Shown here in pieces: positions 1 to 6,006 of a stretch of 13,779 nt of DNA. The stretch comes from Ruminococcus_G sp963594675 (GTDB lineage: Bacteria > Bacillota > Clostridia > Lachnospirales > Lachnospiraceae). Both the position numbers and the translations under genes were made by a program. The notes under the pieces were generated by a model that worked only from the letters and a program-made list of their open reading frames with translations, was not told the DNA's origin and searched no databases. Within the stretch, counting starts at the first letter, position 1; each line of letters opens with the position of its first letter. The stretch lies in NCBI GenBank assembly GCA_963594675.1, contig CAVBGA010000222.1, forward strand, positions 1-13,779. Reading direction: 5' to 3'.

Positions 1-726
1 GCGGTAGAGGCTCCAAAAGGAATTGTTGTAATTGAAGACAATAAACCAGATGCCATCGAATTGATGCAGGAGAAAGTTGCTGCTTTTGATAATATTGAGG
101 TTGCAACCGTAAAAACCAAATATCCCCAGGGTGCTGAGAAGATGCTCATTAAGAATGTAATGAAACGTCAGGTACCCAGTGGAGCGCTTCCTGCCGATGT
201 GGGAGCGGTTGTCAGCAATGTCAGCAGTGCGAAAGCGATATCTGATGCCATTCAAAAGGGTATGCCTTTAGTAGAACGTGCCGTTTCCGTAACAGGAGAG
301 CATATAAAAACTCCAGGCAATTACATGATTAAAATCGGTACCAATGTTCAGGATATTATTGATTATTGTGGCGGTATTACTGGAGAAGACATCACTTTGA
401 AAATGGGTGGCCCTATGATGGGCGCTCCATTGACGGATTCTCAGGTTCCTATCATTAAAGGCTCCAATGGTATTATTGCTATAGATACTGACCATACCCA
501 GGAAGTAGAATGTATTAAGTGTGGCCGCTGCGTGGATGTCTGTCCCATGGAGCTTGCTCCTCTTAATTTTGCGAAGTATGTTAATGAGGGTAATCCCCAG
601 GCACTTCTTGATCAGCAGATTAAGGATTGTTTCCTGTGCGGATGCTGTCAGTATATTTGTTCCTCCAAGATTCCTTTGGTTTCAAAAATCAAAGAAGGAA
701 AAACTATGATAATGGAGGTGAAGTAG
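1..726 (+). CDS. rnfC2: RnfC-like subunit (RnfC2) of the methylenetetrahydrofolate reductase complex, 5'-truncated
   Basis: The frame is open from base 1 and ends at TAG 724-726, giving 241 visible C-terminal residues; the true start lies upstream. The first ~20 residues (PKGIVVIEDNKPDAIE) look like the tail of the NADH/FMN-binding Complex1_51K fold. An RnfC-typical stretch (YPQGAEK, VPSGALPADVG, PLVERAVSVTG) and an SLBB-like segment follow. The C-terminal 2[4Fe-4S] domain has CxxCxxCxxxCP at visible residues 171-181 and CxxCxCCxxxC at 210-220. RnfC proteins pass electrons from NADH via FMN to iron-sulfur centres. In Acetobacterium woodii a second copy, RnfC2, is a subunit of the soluble MetF-MetV reductase. 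The immediate metV-metF neighbours make that role more likely here than membrane Rnf, and no rnfD/G/E/A/B genes follow. Family assignment is firm; the RnfC2 role rests on context. Confidence 0.88.
   Translation, partial: AVEAPKGIVVIEDNKPDAIELMQEKVAAFDNIEVATVKTKYPQGAEKMLIKNVMKRQVPSGALPADVGAVVSNVSSAKAISDAIQKGMPLVERAVSVTGEHIKTPGNYMIKIGTNVQDIIDYCGGITGEDITLKMGGPMMGAPLTDSQVPIIKGSNGIIAIDTDHTQEVECIKCGRCVDVCPMELAPLNFAKYVNEGNPQALLDQQIKDCFLCGCCQYICSSKIPLVSKIKEGKTMIMEVK
714..720 (+). promoter_or_regulatory. Ribosome binding site of metV inside the rnfC2 3' end
   Basis: GGAGGTG lies 7 nt upstream of the ATG at 728 and inside the last codons of rnfC2. This decides the metV start at 728 rather than the in-frame ATG at 734, and fits translational coupling across the 1-nt gap. 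Confidence 0.75.
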
Positions 727-727
727 T

Positions 728-1363
728 ATGCTGATGACTCAGATTAAATCCAAAGAAGATATTCTTTCCGTGACAAAAGGCAAAGTCTTTATCATTAATT
801 GTCATGGATGTAAAGAAGTTGGTTTTCCCGAGGAGGAAGCGACAACTCTTCAAAAAGATCTTCTTGCAGAAGGTAAGGTCACGGGCATTATGACCAGCGA
901 TTATATCTGCAATCCGGAAAATATGAGACTTCGCCTTCGCAGTTATTTGAGTGCGATAGAAGAAGCGGATCTTATTCTTGTATTTTCTTGTGGTGTTGGT
1001 GTACAGACTATCGCAGAATTTTTAGAAGAAAAGAAAGTTTATGCCGCTTGCGATACCCTGCGACTTCCGGGCTTTCAAGGCGTTACGCCCTTGGAATATG
1101 ACTGTGGTCAGTGTGGAGAGTGTTATTTGAATCTGACTGGTGGTATTTGTCCCATTACGGCCTGTTCCAAGAGCCTGATCAATGGTCCTTGCGGTGGTAC
1201 AAAAAATGGCAAGTGTGAAGTTGATCCTGAAATGGAATGTGGTTGGGAACGGATTTATCGTCGTCTGGAGAAATTAGGCCGACTGGATGCTTTCAAGAGC
1301 CCTGTGCAGTTGCGGAATTTCTCTACAGATGATGTGACAAAAGAATGGAAAGAATCAGAATAA
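728..1363 (+). CDS. metV: MetV, zinc/Fe-S partner subunit of methylenetetrahydrofolate reductase
   Basis: This encodes 211 residues of the MTHFR_C / MetV family, the cysteine-rich partner of MetF in acetogens. It starts at ATG 728, 1 nt after the rnfC2 stop, with a perfect GGAGGTG 7 nt upstream. Thirteen cysteines are visible: C25 and C28, C61, C88, C108, a dense block at C126, C129, C132, C141, C146, C155 and C163, and C171. The CGQCGEC and NGPCGGTKNGKCEV signatures are typical of the family and supply metal or cluster ligands. MetV relays electrons between the redox input subunit (here probably RnfC2) and the FMN of MetF. It has no signal peptide or membrane segment, so it should be cytoplasmic. 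Length and motifs look intact. Ligand assignment of individual cysteines is inferred, not demonstrated. Confidence 0.9.
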   Translation: MLMTQIKSKEDILSVTKGKVFIINCHGCKEVGFPEEEATTLQKDLLAEGKVTGIMTSDYICNPENMRLRLRSYLSAIEEADLILVFSCGVGVQTIAEFLEEKKVYAACDTLRLPGFQGVTPLEYDCGQCGECYLNLTGGICPITACSKSLINGPCGGTKNGKCEVDPEMECGWERIYRRLEKLGRLDAFKSPVQLRNFSTDDVTKEWKESE

Positions 1364-1381
1364 AATAGTAGGAGCGAAAAA

Positions 1382-2260
1382 ATGAAAATTACAGAATTAT
1401 TTCAGCAAGGCGAATTCGTAATTTCAGCTGAAGTCGGACCGCCAAAGGGAATTCATATTGATCAGATGGTAGAAGAAGCGAAAGAACATCTTACGCGCTG
1501 TCATGCCATTAATGTAACTGATAACCAGTCTTCTGTTATGCGTCTTGGATCTATGGCTACCTGTAAGGTGTTAAAAGATGCCGGATTGAATCCTATTTAT
1601 CAGCTGACTTGCCGTGACAGAAACCGTATTGCCCTGCAGTCGGATCTATTAAGTGCAGCTATGCTTGGCATTGATAATGTTCTGGCTCTGACAGGTGATC
1701 ATACCAAGTTAGGTGACCATCCCGGAGCAAAACCAGTATTTGACCTGGATTCTGTATCCCTTCTTCATACCATGGGATTGTTGGAACAGGGTAAGGACCT
1801 GGGAGGCAATGATCTTGTAGGGGAGCCGCCTAAATTTGCAAAAGGTGCAGTGGTATCTCCTTGTAGTGATTCTGTTGATGCGCAGCTTGCAAAAATGGAG
1901 CGTAAGGTCATGGCTGGTGCAGAGTATTTCCAGACCCAGGCTGTCTTTGATTCAGAAGCATTTATAAAGTTCATGGAAAAGGCAAAACAGTTTGGAAAAC
2001 CAGTTCAGTTGGGAATTATCATTCCCAAGAGTGTTGGTATGTGCAAGTTCATGAACAATAATGTAGCGGGAATTCATGTTCCAGATGCTCTTCTGGAAGA
2101 ACTTGCTGCAGATAAAGAAAAAACAAAAGCTGGAATTACCGGTGTAGAGATCGCAGCACGTATTATTCGTGAGTGTAAACCCTATTGCCAGGGCGTTCAT
2201 ATTATGTCTCTTGGTTGGGAATCTAAAGTTCCTGGACTTTTGGATTTGGCAGGAATTTAA
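1382..2260 (+). CDS. metF: Methylenetetrahydrofolate reductase catalytic subunit MetF
   Basis: This 292-residue TIM-barrel flavoprotein of the MTHFR family reduces 5,10-methylene-THF to 5-methyl-THF. GGAG at 1371-1374 sits 7 nt before the ATG, and the gene follows metV after 18 nt. Family marks are visible in order: SAEVGPPKG with Glu17 in the position of the catalytic acid; TCRDRN at 76-81; LALTGDH around 101-107 in the FMN/folate region; and EYFQTQ around 181-186. The length is normal for the family and nothing is broken. In acetogens this is the last step of the methyl branch before methyl transfer to the corrinoid protein. Its grouping with metV and an RnfC-like subunit, rather than with a biosynthetic methionine synthase, points to the energy-metabolism form. 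The operon ends at the terminator that follows. Confidence 0.95.
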   Translation: MKITELFQQGEFVISAEVGPPKGIHIDQMVEEAKEHLTRCHAINVTDNQSSVMRLGSMATCKVLKDAGLNPIYQLTCRDRNRIALQSDLLSAAMLGIDNVLALTGDHTKLGDHPGAKPVFDLDSVSLLHTMGLLEQGKDLGGNDLVGEPPKFAKGAVVSPCSDSVDAQLAKMERKVMAGAEYFQTQAVFDSEAFIKFMEKAKQFGKPVQLGIIIPKSVGMCKFMNNNVAGIHVPDALLEELAADKEKTKAGITGVEIAARIIRECKPYCQGVHIMSLGWESKVPGLLDLAGI

Positions 2261-2315
2261 AAACTACCATTGAAAATAAAATTATTGGTTGAATCAGTCA
2301 TGTAAACATATAAGG

Positions 2316-2366
2316 AAAGAGGTTCTGCAGAGAGATGCGAATATTCTCTGCAGGACCTCTTTTTCT
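2316..2366 (+). terminator. Intrinsic terminator of the rnfC2-metV-metF operon
   Basis: The arms AAGAGGTTCTGCAGAGA and TCTCTGCAGGACCTCTT pair over about 17 bp with a single G-U pair and a short loop. A T-rich run (TCTTTTTCT) follows. It lies 55 nt after the metF stop. Confidence 0.9.
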
Positions 2367-2436
2367 AGTTATCATGCATCATAAGGGAGCTGCCAGTGGC
2401 ATTTCCTCTAGGTGGTTCGACTAATCTTGAAATATA

Positions 2437-2480
2437 TGCCTATCAACCATAAACGGTTGTATTATAGGCATTCTTTCTCT
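2437..2480 (+). terminator. Two-step hairpin, possible second terminator or regulatory element
   Basis: The outer arms TGCCTAT (2437-2443) and ATAGGCA (2464-2470) enclose inner arms CAACC (2444-2448) and GGTTG (2455-2459) with a 6-nt loop. The pyrimidine tail TTCTTTCTCT follows. It resembles a weak intrinsic terminator but could also bind a regulator, since it lies upstream of the promoter for the AraC-family gene. Confidence 0.4.
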
Positions 2481-2541
2481 CAGAGAGTTAGAACAAAGAA
2501 ATACATAACTAGTGCAAAACGCAAATGAAAGGGAATTTGGC

Positions 2542-2570
2542 TTATCATTCTTTTTGAAATCGTTTATAAT
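2542..2570 (+). promoter_or_regulatory. Sigma-A type promoter for the AraC-family gene
   Basis: The -35 TTATCA (2542-2547) and a perfect -10 TATAAT (2565-2570) are separated by 17 nt. This predicts a transcript start near 2577 and a leader of about 38 nt to the ATG at 2615. Confidence 0.7.
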
Positions 2571-2614
2571 AATAGAGAAGGTTTTTTGACATAGCGGGAG
2601 GCTGTCGCAAAGCA

Positions 2615-3499
2615 ATGATAAAGAAAATTAAAACGAATGATCAATTAAAAGAAATGTATGTTCATAGTGAATCATCTTTAGCAATTGGTCTTTTCTATGA
2701 TGATTTTGATTACCTGGAGAATAAAAATGTGAAGGTGCATTGGCATGACGATATTGAAGTTAGTATGGTTACTTCCGGCTGCTTAACCTATGATGTGGGC
2801 GGAAAGCGTTTTGTCTGTTCCAAAGGGGATTTGGTTTTTATGAATACCGATATTCCTCATTCATTGACTCCTTTAAATGGATGTCATGTAACTTTGGTAT
2901 CTATTTTGATTCAACCTATCTTTGTGTTTGATTCCCATGAAACCGATTTGTATAAAAATTGTATGCGGCCTTTTTTGCATAATACGAATATTCCCTGTGT
3001 AAAGCTATCCTCTGAGGAGGATTGGGAACAGTTAATTTATAGAAATATGGAAGAACTTATTCGTTTTTATGAAGAAAAACCACCCTACTATGAATTAAAG
3101 TTAAAGAGTCTGGTAAGTGAGAGCTTCTATCAGCTTCTGACGCATTTTTATCCAGAGAAAAGAGAATATATTTCCGGAAACGAGGAAGATCTTCGACGTT
3201 TACAGATTATTTTAGACTATCTGCATGAAAATTATGATAAGCCTCTATCGTTAAAGGAAGTTTCTGCAAAATCCCTCTTGTCCAGGGAGGCCTGCTGTCG
3301 ACTTTTTAAACGATTGGTTGGCAAAACCATTACAGAATATCTTACGGATTATAGAATCAATAAAAGTTTTCGCTATTTGTCAGATGGAAGTTATTCCATG
3401 GCAGAGATTGCCGAAGCCTGCGGCTTTAGTAACGCCAGTCGGTTTGCCAAGGCATTTCGAGAAAGAATTGGTTGTAGGCCCAGTAAATATTCAGGTTAA
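2615..3499 (+). CDS. AraC-family transcriptional regulator with N-terminal cupin
   Basis: The product has 294 residues. The N-terminal half is a cupin sensor domain with HxH at residues 42-44, Glu48 and His82, the usual pattern for this fold in sugar- or metabolite-sensing regulators. The C-terminal ~100 residues (about 194-294) form the double helix-turn-helix: LSLKEVSAKSLLSREACCRLFK is the first HTH, and MAEIAEACGFSNASRFAKAFRERIGCRPSKY is the second with the family signature. GGGAGG (2596-2601) is 13 nt from the ATG, rather far, but the next in-frame ATG (2654) has no better site. It has its own promoter. The effector and targets cannot be read from the sequence. The small genes just downstream are possible targets, because no terminator separates them, but this is only inference. 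Confidence 0.9.
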   Translation: MIKKIKTNDQLKEMYVHSESSLAIGLFYDDFDYLENKNVKVHWHDDIEVSMVTSGCLTYDVGGKRFVCSKGDLVFMNTDIPHSLTPLNGCHVTLVSILIQPIFVFDSHETDLYKNCMRPFLHNTNIPCVKLSSEEDWEQLIYRNMEELIRFYEEKPPYYELKLKSLVSESFYQLLTHFYPEKREYISGNEEDLRRLQIILDYLHENYDKPLSLKEVSAKSLLSREACCRLFKRLVGKTITEYLTDYRINKSFRYLSDGSYSMAEIAEACGFSNASRFAKAFRERIGCRPSKYSG

Positions 3500-3537
3500 T
3501 TTAAGATTTTTACTGTTTCCTGTTTAGATTTAGATCC

Positions 3538-3543
3538 TATACT
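3538..3543 (+). promoter_or_regulatory. Possible -10 element for the small leader-peptide gene
   Basis: TATACT is a good -10, but no convincing -35 lies 16-18 nt upstream; TGTTTC is the best candidate. Repeated CTGTTT and TTTAGA units sit just before it. A weak -35 would fit an activator-dependent promoter. The gene could equally be read through from the regulator upstream, because no terminator lies between them. Confidence 0.3.
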
Positions 3544-3597
3544 AGCATCAACAAGAAAAAACAGCAAATGAAAGACAAAAGAAAAGGAGAAAATACA

Positions 3598-3849
3598 ATG
3601 AGAGAAATGATTCAGGATAAAGATTTGGAACTGGTAAGTGGTGGTGCAAAGGTTAGTGGAGCAGAGGATTATCTTCCTCTTTATAAAAATCCCCTCTATG
3701 CAAATAAATCAGAATTAGCTCAGCTCCATAATGGAGACAAGGTTGAGATCGTAGGAAGAAACATCTGCAAAGATGGATGCCATTACAAAAAGGTATTTGT
3801 TCCCAGCCTTGGATACTGCGGCTATGTAGATTCTGATTTTTTGAAATAA
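3598..3849 (+). CDS. Small double-glycine-leader peptide with SH3-like domain
   Basis: This encodes 83 residues. The start is set at 3598 because AAGGAG (3584-3589) lies 8 nt before it; an in-frame ATG at 3568 would put that site inside the gene. Residues 1-16 (MREMIQDKDLELVSGG) have the form of a bacteriocin-type double-glycine leader: acidic and hydrophobic residues spaced before GG, with no hydrophobic signal core. The predicted 67-residue mature part resembles a bacterial SH3 (SH3_3) domain: LPLYKNPLYANKSELAQLHN, then GDKVEIVG, and the closing GYCGYVDSDFLK. Three cysteines (in ICKDGC and GYCGY) could form a disulfide. Such leaders are normally cut by C39-peptidase ABC exporters, but none is in the window. 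Function is unknown; an exported wall- or peptide-binding factor, bacteriocin-like peptide or signal are options. Confidence 0.75.
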   Translation: MREMIQDKDLELVSGGAKVSGAEDYLPLYKNPLYANKSELAQLHNGDKVEIVGRNICKDGCHYKKVFVPSLGYCGYVDSDFLK

Positions 3850-3859
3850 AATTTGTATA

Positions 3860-3899
3860 ACGATTTACTTTTTCGTACATTAATGAAATAGGAAATCGT
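3860..3899 (+). repeat. Inverted repeat between the two small genes
   Basis: ACGATTT (3860-3866) and AAATCGT (3893-3899) form 7-bp arms around a 26-nt loop. The right arm ends 7 nt before the GGAG of the next gene. No T-run follows, so it is not a terminator. It may be a leader hairpin affecting translation of the small membrane protein. Confidence 0.35.
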
Positions 3900-3920
3900 A
3901 AGGAAAGGAGCGAAATTGCG

Positions 3921-4136
3921 ATGGATGCATTGGTAGGATTTGTAATCATTGTTTGCTTGTTTGGCTGCTTGGCCTTACTTGCAAAGGTATTTGTTTTAGG
4001 TCTGAAAGTGATATTGGGAATTATTCTAGGCTGTCTTGTTTTGACAGGCACTATTGTAATTTCACCATTTTTATTAATTGCCATTCCTATTTTGGCGATT
4101 TTGGGTATCCTTATGCTGTGTTCAGCAGAGGTTTAG
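3921..4136 (+). CDS. Small hydrophobic membrane protein of unknown function
   Basis: This encodes 71 residues, nearly all hydrophobic. GGAG at 3907-3910 lies 10 nt before the ATG. Three probable membrane spans are visible: about residues 3-22, 27-48 and 50-67, with the only lysines (K22 and K29) flanking the first turn. It has no cleavable signal and no motif I recognise. It starts 71 nt after the leader-SH3 peptide gene and may share its transcript, since no terminator separates them. Small multi-span proteins next to leader-peptide genes are sometimes immunity or export partners, but nothing in the sequence proves that. A start at the TTG at 3930 is less likely. Whether it is expressed is not certain; the good ribosome site and the uniform composition support a real gene. 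Confidence 0.6.
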   Translation: MDALVGFVIIVCLFGCLALLAKVFVLGLKVILGIILGCLVLTGTIVISPFLLIAIPILAILGILMLCSAEV

Positions 4137-4243
4137 AAGAACTATTTCCTTTGAAAAAAGGTAATGACGTATCACGAGAAGGCAGGACAAGTATACAAAC
4201 ATAAGATTGTTTTGTTTTTTGCAAGAATTTCATAAAACACATC

Positions 4244-4272
4244 TTGAAATTAACAGGCTATTGCAATAAAAT
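4244..4272 (+). promoter_or_regulatory. Promoter of the hydrogenase gene
   Basis: The -35 TTGAAA (4244-4249) and -10 TAAAAT (4267-4272) are spaced by 17 nt. The transcript should start near 4279, leaving a leader of about 78 nt. Spacer and -10 coincide with the left arm of an imperfect inverted repeat. Confidence 0.65.
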
Positions 4273-4340
4273 TTGATAAGAGTTTTCTATTGTTCAATTA
4301 AAAGAAACTTTAATCAAATAATTTATACAATTAGCCTGTT
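4252..4340 (+). repeat. Imperfect inverted repeat spanning the hydrogenase promoter and leader
   Basis: AACAGGCTA (4252-4260) is exactly complementary to TAGCCTGTT (4332-4340). The similarity continues inward with small gaps (TTGCAATAAAAT against ATTTATACAAT on the other strand), so each arm covers about 20 nt. The left arm overlaps the promoter and the right arm ends 6 nt before the AGGAGG. It could be a paired operator, or a hairpin in read-through RNA. Confidence 0.55.
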
Positions 4341-4356
4341 TTGTTGAGGAGGTATT

Positions 4357-5868
4357 ATGAGAGGGTTATATTCATCAAAAACAATCATTCGACACAAGAT
4401 TTTTACAGAGATTGCCCGAATGGCCTACCAAGGAGATGATCCTTCTGTTTTGGAAAGTCTTCCCTATAAAATTGTTCCAGGAGAAATTGCAAGCTACCGT
4501 GAAAGTATCTTTTTGGAAAGAGCGGTAGTTGGAGAGCGTTTACGAGTAGCCATGGGTATGTCCTTACGACCGGTTTCAGAACACGCACCCATTGCCCAGG
4601 GGGTAGAGGCCAGCGTCATTAGCGAAAAATATTATGAACCACCTCTGATTAATGTAATCAAATTTGCCTGCAATGCCTGTCCGGAAAAGAAAATATTAGT
4701 TACAGAAGGCTGTCAGGGCTGTCTGGAACATCCTTGCCAGGAGGTCTGTCCTAAAGGGGCTATTAGCATGGTAAATGGGAAATCTTATATTGATGAAGAA
4801 AAATGCATCAAATGCGGAAGATGTGTCCAGAATTGTCCTTACAATGCCATTATTAAGCAGGAGCGTCCCTGCAGTAAGGCCTGTGGAATGAATGCCATCA
4901 AGTCTGACGAATATGGACGGGCAGAGATTGATTATGATAAGTGCGTATCCTGTGGTATGTGCCTGGTTAGTTGCCCCTTTAGTGCGATTGTAGATAAAGG
5001 ACAAATTTATCAGACAATTATGGCATTAAAGAGTGATGCACCAGTGTATGCAATTATAGCTCCAGCAATTGCAGGCCAATTTAAGGATTTAAAAAATACC
5101 CAGATTCGTTCGGCTTTTCAGGCACTTGGTTTTACCGATGTAAGAGAGGTTGCCATTGGCGCAGACCTTTGTACCATAGAAGAAGCAAAGGATTTCATGG
5201 AGGAAGTTCCTGAAAAGCTTCCTTTTATGGCTACTTCTTGCTGCCCAGCTTGGTCAATGATGGCAAAAAAGCTGTTCCCACAATATGCAAAATGCATTTC
5301 CATGGCTTTGACTCCTATGGTTTTGACCGCGCGTATGATTAAAGAAAAAGAACCGGAAGCAAAAATTGTTTTCGTAGGACCCTGCGCTGCGAAAAAACTG
5401 GAAGCCAGTCGGAGAACCATAAGAAGTCATGTAGATTTTGTATTGACATTTGAAGAAGTTGATGGAATGTTCGACGCAAAGGGTGTAGATTTTTCTCAGC
5501 TTCCTGAGGGAGACCCCTTATTTAGAGCAAGTTCCGATGGACGTGGTTTCGCAGCTAGCGGCGGAGTGGCAGCTGCTGTAGTGAAAGCTGTGAAGCGTAT
5601 GGATCCTAACCGGGAGGTAAAAGTGGTAAATGCTGACGGATTGGACAATTGCAAAAAAATGCTACAGATGGCCAAAGCAGGAAAGTATAATGGATATCTG
5701 TTAGAGGGAATGGCTTGTCCAGGTGGTTGTATCGCAGGTGCAGGAACCATACAGGATCCAAAGAAATCCTCCGTGGCTCTGAACAAAATGATGAAAGAAG
5801 CTACTTTTGAAGAATGTCTCGATACGAAATATGAAGAACGTTTAAAAGCATTAGAAGAATTTAATTAA
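4357..5868 (+). CDS. hydA: [FeFe] hydrogenase, group B type, monomeric
   Basis: This 503-residue enzyme catalyses reversible H2 formation from protons and reduced ferredoxin. AGGAGG (4347-4352) lies 4 nt before the ATG. The N-terminal ~100 residues carry no cluster motif and resemble the conserved front part of group B enzymes. Cluster motifs follow: CxxCx4CxxxCP at 119-131, CxxCxxCxxxCP at 150-160 and CxxCxxCxxxCP at 196-206. Extra pairs C105/C108 and C172/C176 may hold a further cluster. The H-cluster motifs are TSCCPAW at 293-299 (C295 proton relay, C296 ligand), GPCAAKK at 341-347 (C343 ligand) and EGMACPGGC at 450-458 (C454 and C458 ligands). It differs from the Clostridium pasteurianum CpI type by Ala in L1, Gly instead of Met before PC in L2, and GAG after L3. 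No NAD-binding partner genes adjoin it. It has its own promoter and terminator. Cytoplasmic. Confidence 0.93.
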   Translation: MRGLYSSKTIIRHKIFTEIARMAYQGDDPSVLESLPYKIVPGEIASYRESIFLERAVVGERLRVAMGMSLRPVSEHAPIAQGVEASVISEKYYEPPLINVIKFACNACPEKKILVTEGCQGCLEHPCQEVCPKGAISMVNGKSYIDEEKCIKCGRCVQNCPYNAIIKQERPCSKACGMNAIKSDEYGRAEIDYDKCVSCGMCLVSCPFSAIVDKGQIYQTIMALKSDAPVYAIIAPAIAGQFKDLKNTQIRSAFQALGFTDVREVAIGADLCTIEEAKDFMEEVPEKLPFMATSCCPAWSMMAKKLFPQYAKCISMALTPMVLTARMIKEKEPEAKIVFVGPCAAKKLEASRRTIRSHVDFVLTFEEVDGMFDAKGVDFSQLPEGDPLFRASSDGRGFAASGGVAAAVVKAVKRMDPNREVKVVNADGLDNCKKMLQMAKAGKYNGYLLEGMACPGGCIAGAGTIQDPKKSSVALNKMMKEATFEECLDTKYEERLKALEEFN

Positions 5869-5878
5869 CAAGCAAAGA

Positions 5879-5932
5879 CAAGGCAATATAGTTACATTGT
5901 TGTAACTGTATCTGCCTTGTTATTTGTTTTTT
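5879..5932 (+). terminator. Intrinsic terminator of the hydrogenase gene
   Basis: The arms CAAGGCA...GTTACA and TGTAAC...TGCCTTG pair over about 18 bp around a TTGT loop, with a small internal mismatch. The T-rich tail TTATTTGTTTTTT follows. It begins 10 nt after the hydA stop. Confidence 0.9.
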
Positions 5933-5945
5933 AAAAGTTTATAAT
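5917..5945 (+). promoter_or_regulatory. Promoter of the giant surface protein gene, overlapping the terminator
   Basis: The -35 TTGTTA (5917-5922) and a perfect -10 TATAAT (5940-5945) are 17 nt apart. The -35 begins in the last bases of the hydA terminator stem, so terminator and promoter are fused. The transcript should start near 5952. Confidence 0.65.
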
Positions 5946-6006
5946 GTATTTTGTTAGATTGTATTAAGAAAGCATGAAAAAGAAAAGAAATACGAGGATG
6001 GTGCAA

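Larger units (their letters stand above)
2367..2614 (+). other. Intergenic region before the AraC-type regulator
   Basis: I see no gene in this 248-nt stretch. It holds a short palindrome TGCCA-G-TGGCA (2391-2401), a larger two-step hairpin (2437-2470), a small palindrome CTCTCAGAGAG just after it, and the promoter at 2542-2570. The palindromes are candidate operators or a second terminator. None matches a riboswitch class I recognise. Confidence 0.5.

Noticed and set aside
3568..3597. Upstream in-frame ATG for the leader-SH3 gene
   Set aside because: Using it would place the strong AAGGAG site inside the gene and add a basic stretch (KDKRKGENT) before a leader that is complete without it.
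3653..4084. 143-codon reverse-strand reading frame across the two small genes
   Set aside because: It overlaps both forward small genes and has no plausible ribosome site or recognisable domain. The forward genes have good ribosome sites and coherent protein features, so this is a shadow.
4195..4220. Possible terminator after the small membrane protein gene (ACAAAC...GTTTTGT then TTTTTT)
   Set aside because: The stem is only about 6 AT-rich bp with a bulge, too weak to call, although the T-run is suggestive.
4290..4307. Possible Rex-type redox operator in the hydA leader (TTGTTCAATTAAAAGAAA)
   Set aside because: The left half resembles the Rex half-site, but the right half does not match its complement, so the palindrome is too poor to call.
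5974..6006. Alternative starts at 5974, 5998 and 6001 for the giant surface protein
   Set aside because: All are in frame and 5974 would give a good basic signal-peptide start, but only weak AAGAAAG precedes it. GAGG is well placed for 6007. Not excluded, only less favoured.
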